Shown here one piece after another: positions 18,152 through 27,605 of a DNA stretch of 64,000 bases. A program made the position numbers and the translations under genes. The notes beneath the pieces are model-generated. The model had not been told where the DNA came from, searched no databases, and worked only from the letters and a program-made list of their open reading frames with translations. Location: NCBI RefSeq assembly GCF_017916255.1, contig NZ_CP072827.1:3993501-4057500 (forward strand), in the 5' to 3' direction. Position 1 is the first letter of the stretch. Each line of letters starts with the position of its first letter. The stretch is from Streptomyces mobaraensis NBRC 13819 = DSM 40847. GTDB taxonomy: Bacteria; Actinomycetota; Actinomycetes; Streptomycetales; Streptomycetaceae.

Positions 18152-18192
18152 GGAGCCCCGCCGCAAGAACTCCCGTTTCTCCCGGAGGAAGC

Positions 18193-18229
18193 GCCCCGGA
18201 GTTCCCGTAAGGGGCTCGCCGGGGCTTTT
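18193..18229 (+). terminator. Intrinsic terminator after the Uma2 gene
   Basis: GCCCCGG (18193-18199) pairs with CCGGGGC (18219-18225), followed at once by TTTT. It lies between the Uma2 stop and the aspartokinase gene. Confidence 0.65.
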
Positions 18230-18365
18230 CCGCGCCCCTTACGGGCGCACCCGGAAGCCCCGGGGAAACGGGCGACGACGTCTCAGCATGCGGCTACCCC
18301 GGGGCGCGTTCCCGCCGCTCGTTAGACTGAGCCGACCGCATTACACAGAGCTGCGAGGAGCGCAC

Positions 18366-19637
18366 GTGGGCCTTGTCGTGCAGAAGTACGGAGGCTCCTC
18401 CGTTGCCGATGCCGAAGGCATCAAGCGGGTTGCCAAGCGAATCGTGGAAGCCAAGAAGAACGGCCACCAGGTCGTCGTCGTGGTTTCCGCGATGGGTGAC
18501 ACGACGGATGAGCTGATCGACCTCGCCGAGCAGGTATCGCCGATCCCTGCCGGGCGAGAGTTCGACATGCTGCTGACCGCCGGAGAGCGAATCTCCATGG
18601 CACTGCTGGCCATGGCGATCAAAACGCTCGGTCACGAAGCACAGTCGTTCACGGGCAGCCAGGCCGGAGTCATCACGGACTCGGTCCACAACAAGGCGCG
18701 CATCATCGATGTCACGCCCGGGCGCATCCAGCAGTCGGTCGACGCGGGCAACATCGCGATCGTGGCCGGCTTCCAGGGCGTGTCCCAGGACAAGAAGGAC
18801 ATCACGACGCTGGGCCGGGGCGGGTCGGACACCACCGCCGTCGCCCTCGCCGCCGCGCTGGACGCTGAGGTCTGCGAGATCTACACGGACGTCGACGGCG
18901 TCTTCACCGCCGACCCGCGCGTGGTGAAGAAGGCGCAGAAGATCGAGTGGATCTCGTTCGAGGACATGCTGGAGCTGGCGAGCTCCGGTTCCAAGGTGCT
19001 GCTGCACCGCTGCGTCGAGTACGCGCGCCGTTACAACATCCCGATCCATGTGCGGTCGTCCTTCTCGGGGCTCAAGGGCACATGGGTGAGCAACGAGCCT
19101 CCAGGAGGTCAGCCGGTGGAGCAGGCGATCATCTCGGGTGTCGCGCACGACACGTCCGAGGCGAAGGTCACGGTCGTCGGGGTGCCCGACAAGCCGGGCG
19201 AGGCCGCGACGATCTTCCGTGCCATCGCGGACGCCGAGATCAACATCGACATGGTGGTGCAGAACGTCTCGGCGGCGGCCACCGGTCTGACGGACATCTC
19301 CTTCACCCTGCCGAAGGCCGAGGGCCGCAAGGCGATCGAGGCGCTGGAGAAGACCAAGGGCCGCGTCGGCTTCGAGCACCTGCGCTACGACGACCAGATC
19401 GCCAAGATCTCCCTGGTCGGCGCGGGTATGAAGACCAACCCGGGCGTCACGGCGGCCTTCTTCGAGGCGCTGTCCAACGCGGGTGTGAACATCGAGCTGA
19501 TCTCGACGTCCGAGATCCGCATCTCGGTCGTGACGCGCGCCGACGACGTGAACGAGGCCGTCCGCGCCGTCCACACCGCGTTCGGCCTGGACAGTGACAC
19601 GGACGAGGCGGTCGTGTACGGCGGCACTGGTCGCTGA
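18366..19637 (+). CDS. lysC: Aspartokinase
   Basis: The 423-residue enzyme phosphorylates L-aspartate at the start of the Lys/Met/Thr/DAP pathway. It starts at GTG 18366 with GAGGAG 5 nt upstream. The kinase domain has [49 protein letters not shown] and [19 protein letters not shown]. Two C-terminal ACT domains follow ([20 protein letters not shown] and [20 protein letters not shown]), the actinobacterial layout in which lysine plus threonine inhibit. An internal start near residue 250 usually yields a separate beta chain in this class. The partner gene asd, often next in streptomycetes, is not here. Confidence 0.96.
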   Translation: MGLVVQKYGGSSVADAEGIKRVAKRIVEAKKNGHQVVVVVSAMGDTTDELIDLAEQVSPIPAGREFDMLLTAGERISMALLAMAIKTLGHEAQSFTGSQAGVITDSVHNKARIIDVTPGRIQQSVDAGNIAIVAGFQGVSQDKKDITTLGRGGSDTTAVALAAALDAEVCEIYTDVDGVFTADPRVVKKAQKIEWISFEDMLELASSGSKVLLHRCVEYARRYNIPIHVRSSFSGLKGTWVSNEPPGGQPVEQAIISGVAHDTSEAKVTVVGVPDKPGEAATIFRAIADAEINIDMVVQNVSAAATGLTDISFTLPKAEGRKAIEALEKTKGRVGFEHLRYDDQIAKISLVGAGMKTNPGVTAAFFEALSNAGVNIELISTSEIRISVVTRADDVNEAVRAVHTAFGLDSDTDEAVVYGGTGR

Positions 19638-20314
19638 CCCGGTCGCTGACCTGACCTCTGACCTGGTCGCTGATCCGGGTGCTGAGCCGGGCGCGGCTGT
19701 TGGCGGGCTCTGCGCTCGCTGTCCGCGGTAGTGGGACGAGCGGTGCCGTCGTCGTGACGACCTCGGCGCCGCCCGTTCGCCAAGGGGCTTTCGGGGCGGG
19801 CTGGTTGGCTTCGGCCTCCGCTGTGTCGCCGCCGTGTCCCCGTCGCGCCTCACGCCGTGCCCCTGCCGCGCCGCAGTCCGTCCGGCATCCGACCGGTGGC
19901 TCCGCGTCCGCATCCCACCGCCTCCGGATCGTCGAACTCGTGGCGGCGGGGACGGATGCTCCGCAATACTGGGGAACGTGTGAAGGTTCTGTGATCAAGC
20001 CATTGGTCCGAGCCCCTTGAACTGCGCGGACGCTCCGTCCGAGCAGGCGCTTCCCGTTTCGCGCGCTCCTCGCCGCCCCTGACCGGCGGCGGTACGGGCG
20101 CGGCAGGGCCGCGGTGCCGGAACCGGCGCCAGGGTCGGCCGCCCGGCGGGTGCCTGCTCGCCGCCTTCGCTCAAGGCGGCCGGGGATCAGGGCGTTTCGC
20201 GGTATGAGGAGGGCTGGTACGCATGGCGGCACACGGCGCGGCGGTCCGTGACACGTCGGCGGCCGGGGTGTCGAGCGCGTACAACCCTGCCGGGGGGAAG
20301 CGTGTCCAACAGGC
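19638..20314. other. Gene-free region between lysC and the sigma factor gene
   Basis: I find no supported gene in these 677 bases; frames here have random composition. It follows runs of short related words (GGTCGCTGACC) after the lysC stop. A GGAAC word at 19973-19977 resembles an ECF-type -35 element but lacks a convincing -10. No asd gene or remnant is recognisable. Confidence 0.6.
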
Positions 20315-21211
20315 GTGGCAGAGGTCATCAGCATCGCAACGGTCCCGAGGCGCGGAAGCGTCGCCGCGCGCTCGCGTACGCGGGCTGTGGGCGGTATGCC
20401 GGTGATCGCCCCTTGGCCCCCGCCTTCCGCTCCGGGCTCCGAGTCCGGTACGACGTCTGCCGCCGCCTCGTCCGCCTCGTCTGCCCCTTCCACCTCCCCC
20501 GCCACGTCGGAGCGGCCGGCGGCGCGCATCCCGACCCAGCCCACCCGGGGCCGGGCCGCCGACGCGCAGACCGGCGAAGCCCAGAGCGCCGTCACCCACG
20601 CTTCGGTGACCGCCCTGCCGCAGGCCGGGGCGCGTCAGGGCGCGGACGCTCGGCACGGCGCGGACGTGCGTCAGGGCGCCGACGTGGGGCCCGGAGTCGC
20701 TGACACGGCGATGGCCGTCGGCACCACGGTCGATCACCTCACCGAGACATACCGGGCGCACTACCGGTCGCTGCTCGGTCTGGCCGCGCTGCTCCTGGAC
20801 GACACCGCATCGTGCGAGGACGTCGTGCAGGAAGCTTTCATCCGGGTGCACTCCGCCCGCAACCGGGTCCGCGACCCGGAGAAGACCCTGGCCTACCTGC
20901 GGCAGACTGTCGTCAACCTGTCCCGCTCCGCGCTGCGCCGCCGCATCCTGGGTCTCAAACTGCTCTCCAAGCCGATGCCCGACATGGCGAGCGCCGAGGA
21001 GGGGGCGTACGAACAGCTGGAGCGAGACCAATTGATCAAGGCGATGCGCGGCCTGCAGCGCCGACAGCGTGAGGTGCTCGTCCTGCGGTACTTCGCCGAC
21101 ATGACCGAGGCCCAGGTGGCCGAGGTGCTGGGACTCTCGCTCGGCTCGGTGAAGGCGTACGGCTCACGGGGCATCGCCGCGCTCCGTGTCGCCATGGAGG
21201 CTCCGGCATGA
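20315..21211 (+). CDS. SigE-type (ECF-like) RNA polymerase sigma factor
   Basis: The 298-residue protein has a disordered N-terminal 130 residues, rich in Ala/Ser/Thr/Pro with ADARHGADVRQGADV repeats. After this, region 2 begins at VDHLTETYRAHYRSLLGLAA, continues CEDVVQEAFIRVHSARNRV, and is followed by region 4 (LQRRQREVLVLRYFADM and VAEVLGLSLGSVKAYGSRG). GTG 20315 is the chosen start, though the long unstructured head leaves open a later one. The ATGA overlap with the next gene indicates a cotranslated partner, as expected for a sigma/anti-sigma pair. Confidence 0.85.
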   Translation: MAEVISIATVPRRGSVAARSRTRAVGGMPVIAPWPPPSAPGSESGTTSAAASSASSAPSTSPATSERPAARIPTQPTRGRAADAQTGEAQSAVTHASVTALPQAGARQGADARHGADVRQGADVGPGVADTAMAVGTTVDHLTETYRAHYRSLLGLAALLLDDTASCEDVVQEAFIRVHSARNRVRDPEKTLAYLRQTVVNLSRSALRRRILGLKLLSKPMPDMASAEEGAYEQLERDQLIKAMRGLQRRQREVLVLRYFADMTEAQVAEVLGLSLGSVKAYGSRGIAALRVAMEAPA

Positions 21212-22737
21212 ACCACCGCAATCCGGGCGACGGCCGCTTCCGCGGGCGCCACGGCGACCGATGGGCGTCCTCCCCGAGCGACCCGACGCCCGCCCACCCC
21301 GGACAGCCGCCCGCCGTACCGCCGCGCCCGGGCGAACAGCACCCGAACGAGCAGCACGTGAACGACCAGTTTCCGGACCGACGCCCGCACGACACCCGGC
21401 CGCACACCGAGCGGCCGCACGACGGGAAGCCGCACGCCGAGCGGCAGCACACCGAGCAGCCGTACGACGGGAAGCCGCTCACCGAGCAGCCGTACGACAC
21501 GCAGCCGCTCACCGAGCAGCCGCTCACCGAGCGGTCGAATGACACGCAGCCGCACGCCGGGCGACCGCATGGCACCCTGCCGCACGGCGCGCAGCCCCGC
21601 GGGAACCCCCGGGGCGACCGCCCCCTGAACGGATCCCCGAACAACCGGGCCGTGAACGACCGCCCCCTCGACGAGCAGGCGCTGCGCCGCATGCTCCAGG
21701 GCGCCGTCGAGAACCTCGAACCCTCCGACGACGCGCTGGAACACCTGCGTCGCGCCGTACCCGCCCGGCGCACCCGCCGGCGCCAGGCCCTGGGCGGCGC
21801 GGTGGCCGCGGTGGTGCTGGTGGGGGCGGCGGTACCGGCCCTGATGCACGTCGCCGACACCGTCGGGGTCCTCGGTTCCGACGATCGCCCCGCCAACGCC
21901 GCGAACAGCCACCGGCACGCCGAGAAGACGGCCGACGGGGAGGAGCACGGCGACGGTCCGGCCGACACCGCACGGCCCGGCGGCGGAACGGCCGCCCGCG
22001 GCGAGCACCGCGTCGAACAGCCGGGAGGCGAGACCGGCACCCCAGAGACGAGCCGGGAACCGAGCCGCCCCCGCGGCACCGCCGACAGCACCTCCCCGAG
22101 CCCCGGCGTCACCTACACCGCCGCCGCTCCGACCTGCGACCGCGCCCAGCTCGGCAAGGGCTCGGGAACGGTCGGCGCCGCCGACGCCACGGGCCGTGTC
22201 TACGGCGCCTTCCGCATCGTCAACGTCTCGCACGCCCCCTGTGCCGTGACAGGCCCCGGAGAACTCGTCGCCCAGACCAGAGGCGGCGCGCAGAAGTCGC
22301 ACGTCTCCGTCGTGGACCACACCGCCGGCGACCCGGCGGCCGGCCTCCCCGACCCGGAGCGGGCGCCCCGCACGGTGGTCCTCCGGCCGGGGCAGGCGTA
22401 CGAGGTGAAGTTCGCCTGGGTCCCGGCCGCGGACAGCGGAGCGACGGCCTGTACCAAGGCCGGCGGCACCGCCACCCCGCCCCCTGCCGCGGGTGCCCCC
22501 ACCAAATCGGTCGGCCGAGGCGCCGAAGCCCCCGCCACCTCACCCACGCCCTCCTCCCCTCCCGCCGTCGTGCCGCCCGAGACGACGCCCGCCCCGCCGG
22601 CGCCGACGGGCAGCGTCACCCTCACCAACACCCCGGTGGCCGGTGAACCGGCCGCAGCCGAGGCCCGCATCCCCGACGCGTGCGCCGGGACCGTCTACCA
22701 CACGGGCGCCCTCCCGGCCGCAGCCCCGCCCGCGTAG
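21208..22737 (+). CDS. Membrane-anchored partner of the sigma factor, DUF4232-like exterior domain
   Basis: The 509-residue protein starts in the ATGA overlap with the sigma gene. Residues 1-150 are a hydrophilic cytoplasmic region of short tandem repeats (PHDGKPHAER, TEQPYDGKPL). A short conserved helix follows (LDEQALRRMLQGAVENLEPS, near 160-180), likely the sigma-contact region. One transmembrane helix lies near 195-215 (ALGGAVAAVVLVGAAVPALM). The exterior part contains a beta domain with paired cysteines (CDRAQLG, PCAVTGPGEL, TACTKAGG, PDACAGTV) between Pro/Thr linkers. Anti-sigma function is inferred from gene order and topology only. Confidence 0.65.
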   Translation: MNHRNPGDGRFRGRHGDRWASSPSDPTPAHPGQPPAVPPRPGEQHPNEQHVNDQFPDRRPHDTRPHTERPHDGKPHAERQHTEQPYDGKPLTEQPYDTQPLTEQPLTERSNDTQPHAGRPHGTLPHGAQPRGNPRGDRPLNGSPNNRAVNDRPLDEQALRRMLQGAVENLEPSDDALEHLRRAVPARRTRRRQALGGAVAAVVLVGAAVPALMHVADTVGVLGSDDRPANAANSHRHAEKTADGEEHGDGPADTARPGGGTAARGEHRVEQPGGETGTPETSREPSRPRGTADSTSPSPGVTYTAAAPTCDRAQLGKGSGTVGAADATGRVYGAFRIVNVSHAPCAVTGPGELVAQTRGGAQKSHVSVVDHTAGDPAAGLPDPERAPRTVVLRPGQAYEVKFAWVPAADSGATACTKAGGTATPPPAAGAPTKSVGRGAEAPATSPTPSSPPAVVPPETTPAPPAPTGSVTLTNTPVAGEPAAAEARIPDACAGTVYHTGALPAAAPPA

Positions 22738-22817
22738 GCCGCGAACCGGCCCCGCGGGGCGCCCCCAACCCCAGGGCCGCCTGCCGTCACGCTCCGCGTT
22801 CCCCGTACCGTGGAGGG

Positions 22818-23705
22818 GTGTACCGGTTCCTGCTGACTCCTCGCTGGTGGGGGATCAACGTCTTCGCCGTGCTCGCCATCCCCTTCTGCCTCTTCATGGG
22901 CAGCTGGCAGCTCGGCCGCTTCGAGACCCGCGTCGACTCGCACCACGAACAGCAGACCCAGGCCGACGAGGCGCGCCGTGCCGCCGCCACGCCGCTGCGC
23001 GAACTGCTGCCGGTGACGACGGAGACCTCGGGACGCAAGGCCAGCGCCACCGGCCGCTACGACGCCGAGCACCAGCTCCTCGTGCCCGACCGCGACCTCG
23101 ACGAGCGCAAAGGCTTCTACGTCCTGACGCCGCTGCGCACCGACGACGGCAAGGCACTGCCCGTGGTCCGCGGCTGGGTGCCCGGCGACGCCGACTCCAA
23201 GGCGGACACGGCCAAGGTGCCGGCCCCGCCGTCCGGCCGGGTCACCGTCGCCGGCGCGCTCCAGTCGTCGGAGAGCGCCACGTCCAAGGGCGTGCGCACC
23301 GGCGGCCTGCCCACCGGCCAGCTGGGCGTCATCAGTGCCGCTTCACTGGTCAACCTCCTTCCCTATCAGGTGTACGACGCCTGGATCACGGCGACGGACG
23401 CGCCCGCCCCCCTGACCCCGGTTCCGCCGGCCGCTCCGCCCAACACCGGCCTGGACCTCAAGGCGTTCCAGAACCTCGGTTACACCGGTGAGTGGTTCGT
23501 CTTCGTCGGCTTCGTGCTCTTCATGTGGTTCCGGCTGTTCCGACGCGAGGTCGAGGCCGCGCGGGACGCGGCCCTGGGCCTCGCCCCGGACCAGGGCCCG
23601 GCCGTCGCGTCCACCGCACCCGCCGCACCTTCCGCACCCGCCGCGGCGGGCAAGGCGCCGGCGGCCGGCCAGGCCACGGCGACCGACCAGACCCCGGTGG
23701 CCTGA
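22818..23705 (+). CDS. SURF1-family membrane protein
   Basis: The 295-residue protein starts at GTG 22818. One helix near the N-terminus carries the SURF1 signature LFMGSWQLGRFETR, and a second lies near 215-235 (GEWFVFVGFVLFMWFRLFRR). The intervening exterior domain has TGRYDAEHQLLVPDRDLDER and LPVVRGWVPGDAD, both typical. SURF1/Shy1 proteins help insert heme a into cytochrome c oxidase. The C-terminal ~60 residues are an Ala/Pro tail. It is not linked to oxidase genes here. Confidence 0.87.
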   Translation: MYRFLLTPRWWGINVFAVLAIPFCLFMGSWQLGRFETRVDSHHEQQTQADEARRAAATPLRELLPVTTETSGRKASATGRYDAEHQLLVPDRDLDERKGFYVLTPLRTDDGKALPVVRGWVPGDADSKADTAKVPAPPSGRVTVAGALQSSESATSKGVRTGGLPTGQLGVISAASLVNLLPYQVYDAWITATDAPAPLTPVPPAAPPNTGLDLKAFQNLGYTGEWFVFVGFVLFMWFRLFRREVEAARDAALGLAPDQGPAVASTAPAAPSAPAAAGKAPAAGQATATDQTPVA

Positions 23706-23868
23706 CGGGCCTGACGGGACCCGGTTCCCGGCCGACCCCGCCCGCCGCGGGACGCGGAGCCCCGACTCGGACCGAGGCTCTGCACCCGCACCGGGTGCTC
23801 GGACACCTGGGCACCCGCGCATTCGGGCCCCGAATACCCAGGCGCTCGGCCGCTCGGCCGCTCGGGCG

Positions 23869-25728
23869 TCACGCCGGAGCGGCGCTCCGGTGCTCCGGAC
23901 GGTCGTCCCGGAGGCCCAGGTGACGCTCCGCGAAAGCGATCTCCAGCCGGAGCTGCTTGATCCGCTCCTCCACGACCAGCGAGCCGTGCCCGGCGTCGTA
24001 CCGGTAGACCTCGTGCGGGTGGCCGCGCTCCTCCAGCCGCCGCACGTAGTTCTCCACCTGGCGTATGGGGCAGCGGGGGTCGTTCACCCCGGCCGAGATG
24101 TAGACCGGCGCCCGGACCTCGTCCACGTAAGTGATCGGTGACGAGGCGGCGAAGCGCTCCGGCACTTCCTCCGGGGTGCCCCCGAGCAGGGTGCGATCGA
24201 GGGCCTTCAGCGCCTCCATCTCGTCGTGGTACGCCGTGACGTAGTCGGCGACGGGCACGGCGGCCAGGCCCACCGTCCAGGCGCCGGGCTGGGTGCCCAC
24301 TCCCAGCAGCGTCAGGTATCCGCCCCACGAGCCGCCCGCCAGCACCAGCTTCTCGGGATCGGCGAGCCCGGAGGCGACGACGTGCTCCCGGACCGCCGCG
24401 ATGTCCTCCAACTCGATCAGCCCGACCCGGTGCTTGAGCGCGTCCGTCCACGCCCGGCCGTAGCCGGTGGAGCCGCGGTAGTTCACCCGGACGACCGCGA
24501 AGCCGTGGTCCACCCAGGCCGCCGGGCCCGCGGCGAAGGCGTCGCTGTCGTGCCAGGTCGGGCCGCCGTGGATCTCGAAGACCGTCGGGAAGGGGCCCTG
24601 GCCCGCCGGCTTCTGCAGCAGGGCGTGGACCCGGCCGCCGGGCCCGTCCACCCATATGTCCTCGACCGGGACCGACTCGGGCGCCCGGACCACACCATCC
24701 GCCCCGACCGGCGCCTCCAGCACCACGTGCCCCGCCGTGGAGCGGACCACGGGCGGCTTCTGCGCCGAGGACCAGAGGAACTCCACCGACCCGTCGGGGC
24801 GCGCCAGGGCGCCGGACACCGTCCCCGAGGGGGTGTCCAGACGGCTCAGGGAGCCGTCCGCCAGGTCGTAGCGCCACAGCTCGCTGCGGGCGTGGTGGCT
24901 GTGCTCGACGAGCAGGGCCGAACCGTCCGGGTACCAGTCGGCTTCCAGGTCGCCCGGGAGGTCGAGGGCTATCACGGTCTCCGCACCGGTGACCGCGTCC
25001 CATAGCAGGGGCTCCCACCGGCCGCGTCGCTGGTGCCCGAGGAGCAGCCGGGAGTCGCCGGGGACGGGGGAGAAGGCCGTCACCGACAGCCCGAGCTCCT
25101 GGGTGCCGCCCTGCGTGTCGTCCAGCTCCGCCACGGTCGTGCCGTCCAGCCGGAGGATCCGCACCGCCGAGTGCATGGCGTCGCCGTGCTCGGTGTGCTC
25201 TATCGCGATCAGGGAGCTGTCGTGCGAGAGCCCGGCCACCACGGCCGACTCGTCGTGCCGATAGATCTCCACCGGCTCCGCGCCCGGGCGGGCCACGTGG
25301 ACCGACGAGCCGGACTTGTCAGTGGACCGGCCGATGACCGCCGTGCCGTCCCGGCCGAGGGCGAGCCCGCTCGGGTAGGAGGGTTTCAGTCCGGGCACCG
25401 CCGGCTCGTCCGTCCCGCCGTGGAAGGGCTGCCGCATCCAGACGCCGAACTCGTCGCCGTCCGTGTCCGAGAACCACCAGATCCACTCGCCGTCCGGCGT
25501 CAGCACCCCGCCCGTGGTGCCGTTGGGGCGGTCCGTCACCTGCCGCCGCTCACCGCTCGCCCGGTCCCACGCGTACACCTCGTAGGTGCCCGTCGCGTTG
25601 GAGGTGAACAGCGAGCGGTCCGGCGCCTCCTCCGCCCATCCGGGCAGCCCCGTGCGGGGCGCCCGGAAGCGCTTTTCCCAGTCGGGCATGGACTCATCGC
25701 CCCGCAGGGCCCCGTTGCTCTCAGTCAT
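23869..25728 (-). CDS. S9-family prolyl oligopeptidase-like serine peptidase
   Basis: The 619-residue protein starts at ATG 25728 (MTESNGALRGDES); the longer frame through 26232 runs antisense to another gene. Residues ~30-360 form a beta-propeller (repeated strands such as YEVYAWDRASGERRQVTDRP). The C-terminal alpha/beta-hydrolase has PTVFEIHGGPTW as the oxyanion region, Ser in LAGGSWGGYLT, Asp in SAGVNDPRCPIRQ and His in YDAGHGSLV. It is a cytoplasmic dipeptidyl/acylaminoacyl peptidase type. No signal peptide is present. Confidence 0.92.
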   Translation of the reverse strand: MTESNGALRGDESMPDWEKRFRAPRTGLPGWAEEAPDRSLFTSNATGTYEVYAWDRASGERRQVTDRPNGTTGGVLTPDGEWIWWFSDTDGDEFGVWMRQPFHGGTDEPAVPGLKPSYPSGLALGRDGTAVIGRSTDKSGSSVHVARPGAEPVEIYRHDESAVVAGLSHDSSLIAIEHTEHGDAMHSAVRILRLDGTTVAELDDTQGGTQELGLSVTAFSPVPGDSRLLLGHQRRGRWEPLLWDAVTGAETVIALDLPGDLEADWYPDGSALLVEHSHHARSELWRYDLADGSLSRLDTPSGTVSGALARPDGSVEFLWSSAQKPPVVRSTAGHVVLEAPVGADGVVRAPESVPVEDIWVDGPGGRVHALLQKPAGQGPFPTVFEIHGGPTWHDSDAFAAGPAAWVDHGFAVVRVNYRGSTGYGRAWTDALKHRVGLIELEDIAAVREHVVASGLADPEKLVLAGGSWGGYLTLLGVGTQPGAWTVGLAAVPVADYVTAYHDEMEALKALDRTLLGGTPEEVPERFAASSPITYVDEVRAPVYISAGVNDPRCPIRQVENYVRRLEERGHPHEVYRYDAGHGSLVVEERIKQLRLEIAFAERHLGLRDDRPEHRSAAPA

Positions 25729-25899
25729 GTCCCCATTCTGCGCCGAACCACCGACATCCGGTCCGGACGGCGCCGAGTCTGTGGACAACCAGTCGCTTGT
25801 GGATAACTCCGTGACCCGCAGGGGTGGTTGTCGTCCCGGCCCGGCCGAACGCCGGGCATTTCGCCGTCCGCTGTCAGTGGCGCGACTCATAGTGGGGGC

Positions 25900-26403
25900 A
25901 TGTACGAGACGCCGGAAGACATGAAAGCTCTCCAGTGCCTGCTCGACGACAGCTACGCCGGGGCGGGCCCGCATCTGCGCAGGATCATCGACGAGGACCG
26001 CCGGTTGGACGCGGCCGGGGTCGTGGCCGCGCTCGACGGCATCAAGATCATGGCGCTGGCCACCGCCGGCCCCTCGGGCGACCCCCGGGTCGGATCCGTC
26101 GACGGGCACTTCTACCGCGGCCGCTTCTACTTCGGATCCGGCCCGGATTCCGTCCGTGTCCGGCATGTCCGCGCCCGCCCGGAGGTCAGCGCCACCTTTT
26201 TCGACGGCCTGCGGCTCCAGGTCACCGTGCACGGCAAGGCGGTTCGGGTGTCACCGGTGGAGGACCCCGCTCTGGAAAACTGCCTGATAGAGCTGCACGG
26301 AAGGGCGCTGTGGGGCGAATGGCTCAAGGACATGGCGTGGTTCCGGATCGATCCCCGGAAGATGTTCACCTTCCACAACCCCGAGCCGGAGAAGGAACCG
26401 TGA
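25900..26403 (+). CDS. Pyridoxamine 5'-phosphate oxidase-like flavin-binding protein
   Basis: The 167-residue protein, read from ATG 25900, has the split-barrel fold pattern: IMALATAGPSGDPRVGSVDG, FYFGSGPDSVRVRHVRARPE, VSATFFDGLRLQVTVHGKAV. A C-terminal WLKDMAWFRIDPRKMFTFH strand completes it. The family binds FMN, F420 or heme. The ligand residues for PLP synthesis are not obvious, so it is unlikely to be the vitamin B6 enzyme. It is convergent with the phenolic acid decarboxylase gene. Confidence 0.82.
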   Translation: MYETPEDMKALQCLLDDSYAGAGPHLRRIIDEDRRLDAAGVVAALDGIKIMALATAGPSGDPRVGSVDGHFYRGRFYFGSGPDSVRVRHVRARPEVSATFFDGLRLQVTVHGKAVRVSPVEDPALENCLIELHGRALWGEWLKDMAWFRIDPRKMFTFHNPEPEKEP

Positions 26404-26506
26404 GGGCCGAGCCCGAGCGGGCTTCCGGGGCGGGCTTCCCGAGTCGGGCCCCCGACCGGGCTTCCCGAGCAGGCTTCCTCACCGGGCGCGTCGGGGTGCC
26501 GTCCGC

Positions 26507-27025
26507 TCAGCCGACGCGCTCGGCCCAGCCCTCCGGAAGCTCTCCGGGAGCGACGGAGATGGCCGAGTCGTCGTCCACGCCGACGTACTCGTCGAGCGTG
26601 ATCCGGGCGAACTCCGGGACGACGTAGATGGGGTAGGTCGGCCCGGCGTCGCGGTAGGCGCGCATCTTGTCCAGGTGGTCGTTCTGGAAGCAGACGGTCC
26701 GCTCGCCGTGCTGCCGAATCCAGTCCGGGAAGAAGATCACGCCGTGCAGGCGCCGCTTGCCCGGCATGATGTTGACGGCGACCGAAGTGCCGGTGGGTTC
26801 GGTCCAGGACACCTTGAAGCTGTCCTCGTCGAGCTGGACCAGATCGACCTCCTGGTCCTTGACCCAGCGACCGCCGACGTGACCGCTGTGGATGCGGTAG
26901 TCGATGGTGTGGTCGTTCTTCACGTACATCTCGTACTGCCAGCCGTTGGCGTACGTGTAGATGAACCGGTGGCCGACGATTCCGGAGAGATCCTGCGCCG
27001 GGATGAGGTCGCTGAGCGCGCCCAT
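26507..27025 (-). CDS. padC: Phenolic acid decarboxylase
   Basis: The 172-residue protein covers the whole PAD family: [60 protein letters not shown], and [19 protein letters not shown]. These give the lipocalin-like barrel with Tyr, Arg and Glu catalytic residues. It makes 4-vinylphenols from ferulic, p-coumaric and caffeic acids without a cofactor. GGAGGT lies just before the ATG. It is divergent from a MarR-type gene, with an AT-rich palindrome between them, so phenolic-acid induction by MarR release is likely. Confidence 0.94.
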   Translation of the reverse strand: MGALSDLIPAQDLSGIVGHRFIYTYANGWQYEMYVKNDHTIDYRIHSGHVGGRWVKDQEVDLVQLDEDSFKVSWTEPTGTSVAVNIMPGKRRLHGVIFFPDWIRQHGERTVCFQNDHLDKMRAYRDAGPTYPIYVVPEFARITLDEYVGVDDDSAISVAPGELPEGWAERVG

Positions 27026-27065
27026 GATCTACCTCCAAAGAGCTGTTGAAGTGCAGGCAACTTCA

Positions 27066-27094
27066 TTTTGCACCAAAACATGTTTGAAGCAAAA
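27066..27094. promoter_or_regulatory. Palindromic operator between padC and marR-type gene
   Basis: The AT-rich core AAACATGTTT (27076-27085) is a perfect palindrome. It is flanked by TTTTGC (27066-27071) and GCAAAA (27089-27094). The site lies in the 93-bp divergent intergenic region. The size suits a MarR dimer. A role as operator is inferred. Confidence 0.72.
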
Positions 27095-27118
27095 CAACCT
27101 CACCGGCACAATGGAGGC

Positions 27119-27574
27119 ATGGACACAGCGACAGAACTCGGACGGCTTCTCGGCCCCCTGCGCCGCGCCGTGCTGCGCACCCGCCGTTCGGAGGGGCTCC
27201 CCGACCTCCCGGAAGCGCAGATCGAGCTGCTGCGCGTACTCGCCGAGACCGGGAGCATCACCCCTCGCGAAGCCGCGATACGCCTGCGCGCCGCTCCCTC
27301 CACGATCAGCAACCTCGTCCGCGCCATGACCGCGGCGGAGCTGGTCGAGCGCACCCCCTCCGCCACCGACCTGCGCACGGTGAACCTGTCCGCCACCCCG
27401 CGCGCCCTCGACATGCTGGACCGCTACGACCGCACCAGCACCGCGGCCCTCCGCCGAGCCCTTGACGCTCTCCCTCCGGCCGACCGCCTGGCCATCGACG
27501 AGGCCCTGCCCGCCCTGGCGGACCTGCTGGTCACCCTGGAACGGCAGGACACGACGGACCGCCGCCGCGCCTGA
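27119..27574 (+). CDS. MarR-family transcriptional regulator
   Basis: The 151-residue protein has the MarR winged helix: PEAQIELLRVLAETGSIT, then AAIRLRAAPSTISNLVRAM as the recognition helix, and LVERTPSATDLRTVNLSAT as the wing. A C-terminal dimerisation helix pair closes it. ATG 27119 is preceded by GGAGG-like sequence. Divergent placement from padC and the palindrome between them make it the probable phenolic-acid-responsive repressor of padC and of itself. In many bacteria a PadR protein does this job instead. Confidence 0.88.
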   Translation: MDTATELGRLLGPLRRAVLRTRRSEGLPDLPEAQIELLRVLAETGSITPREAAIRLRAAPSTISNLVRAMTAAELVERTPSATDLRTVNLSATPRALDMLDRYDRTSTAALRRALDALPPADRLAIDEALPALADLLVTLERQDTTDRRRA

Positions 27575-27605
27575 CGAGCGGGCGGGGGGCGCCGGACGCC
27601 GGGTG

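Noticed and set aside
25729..26232. N-terminal extension of the S9 peptidase frame
   Set aside because: It runs antisense to the PPOX-like gene at 25900; the ATG at 25728 gives the family length.
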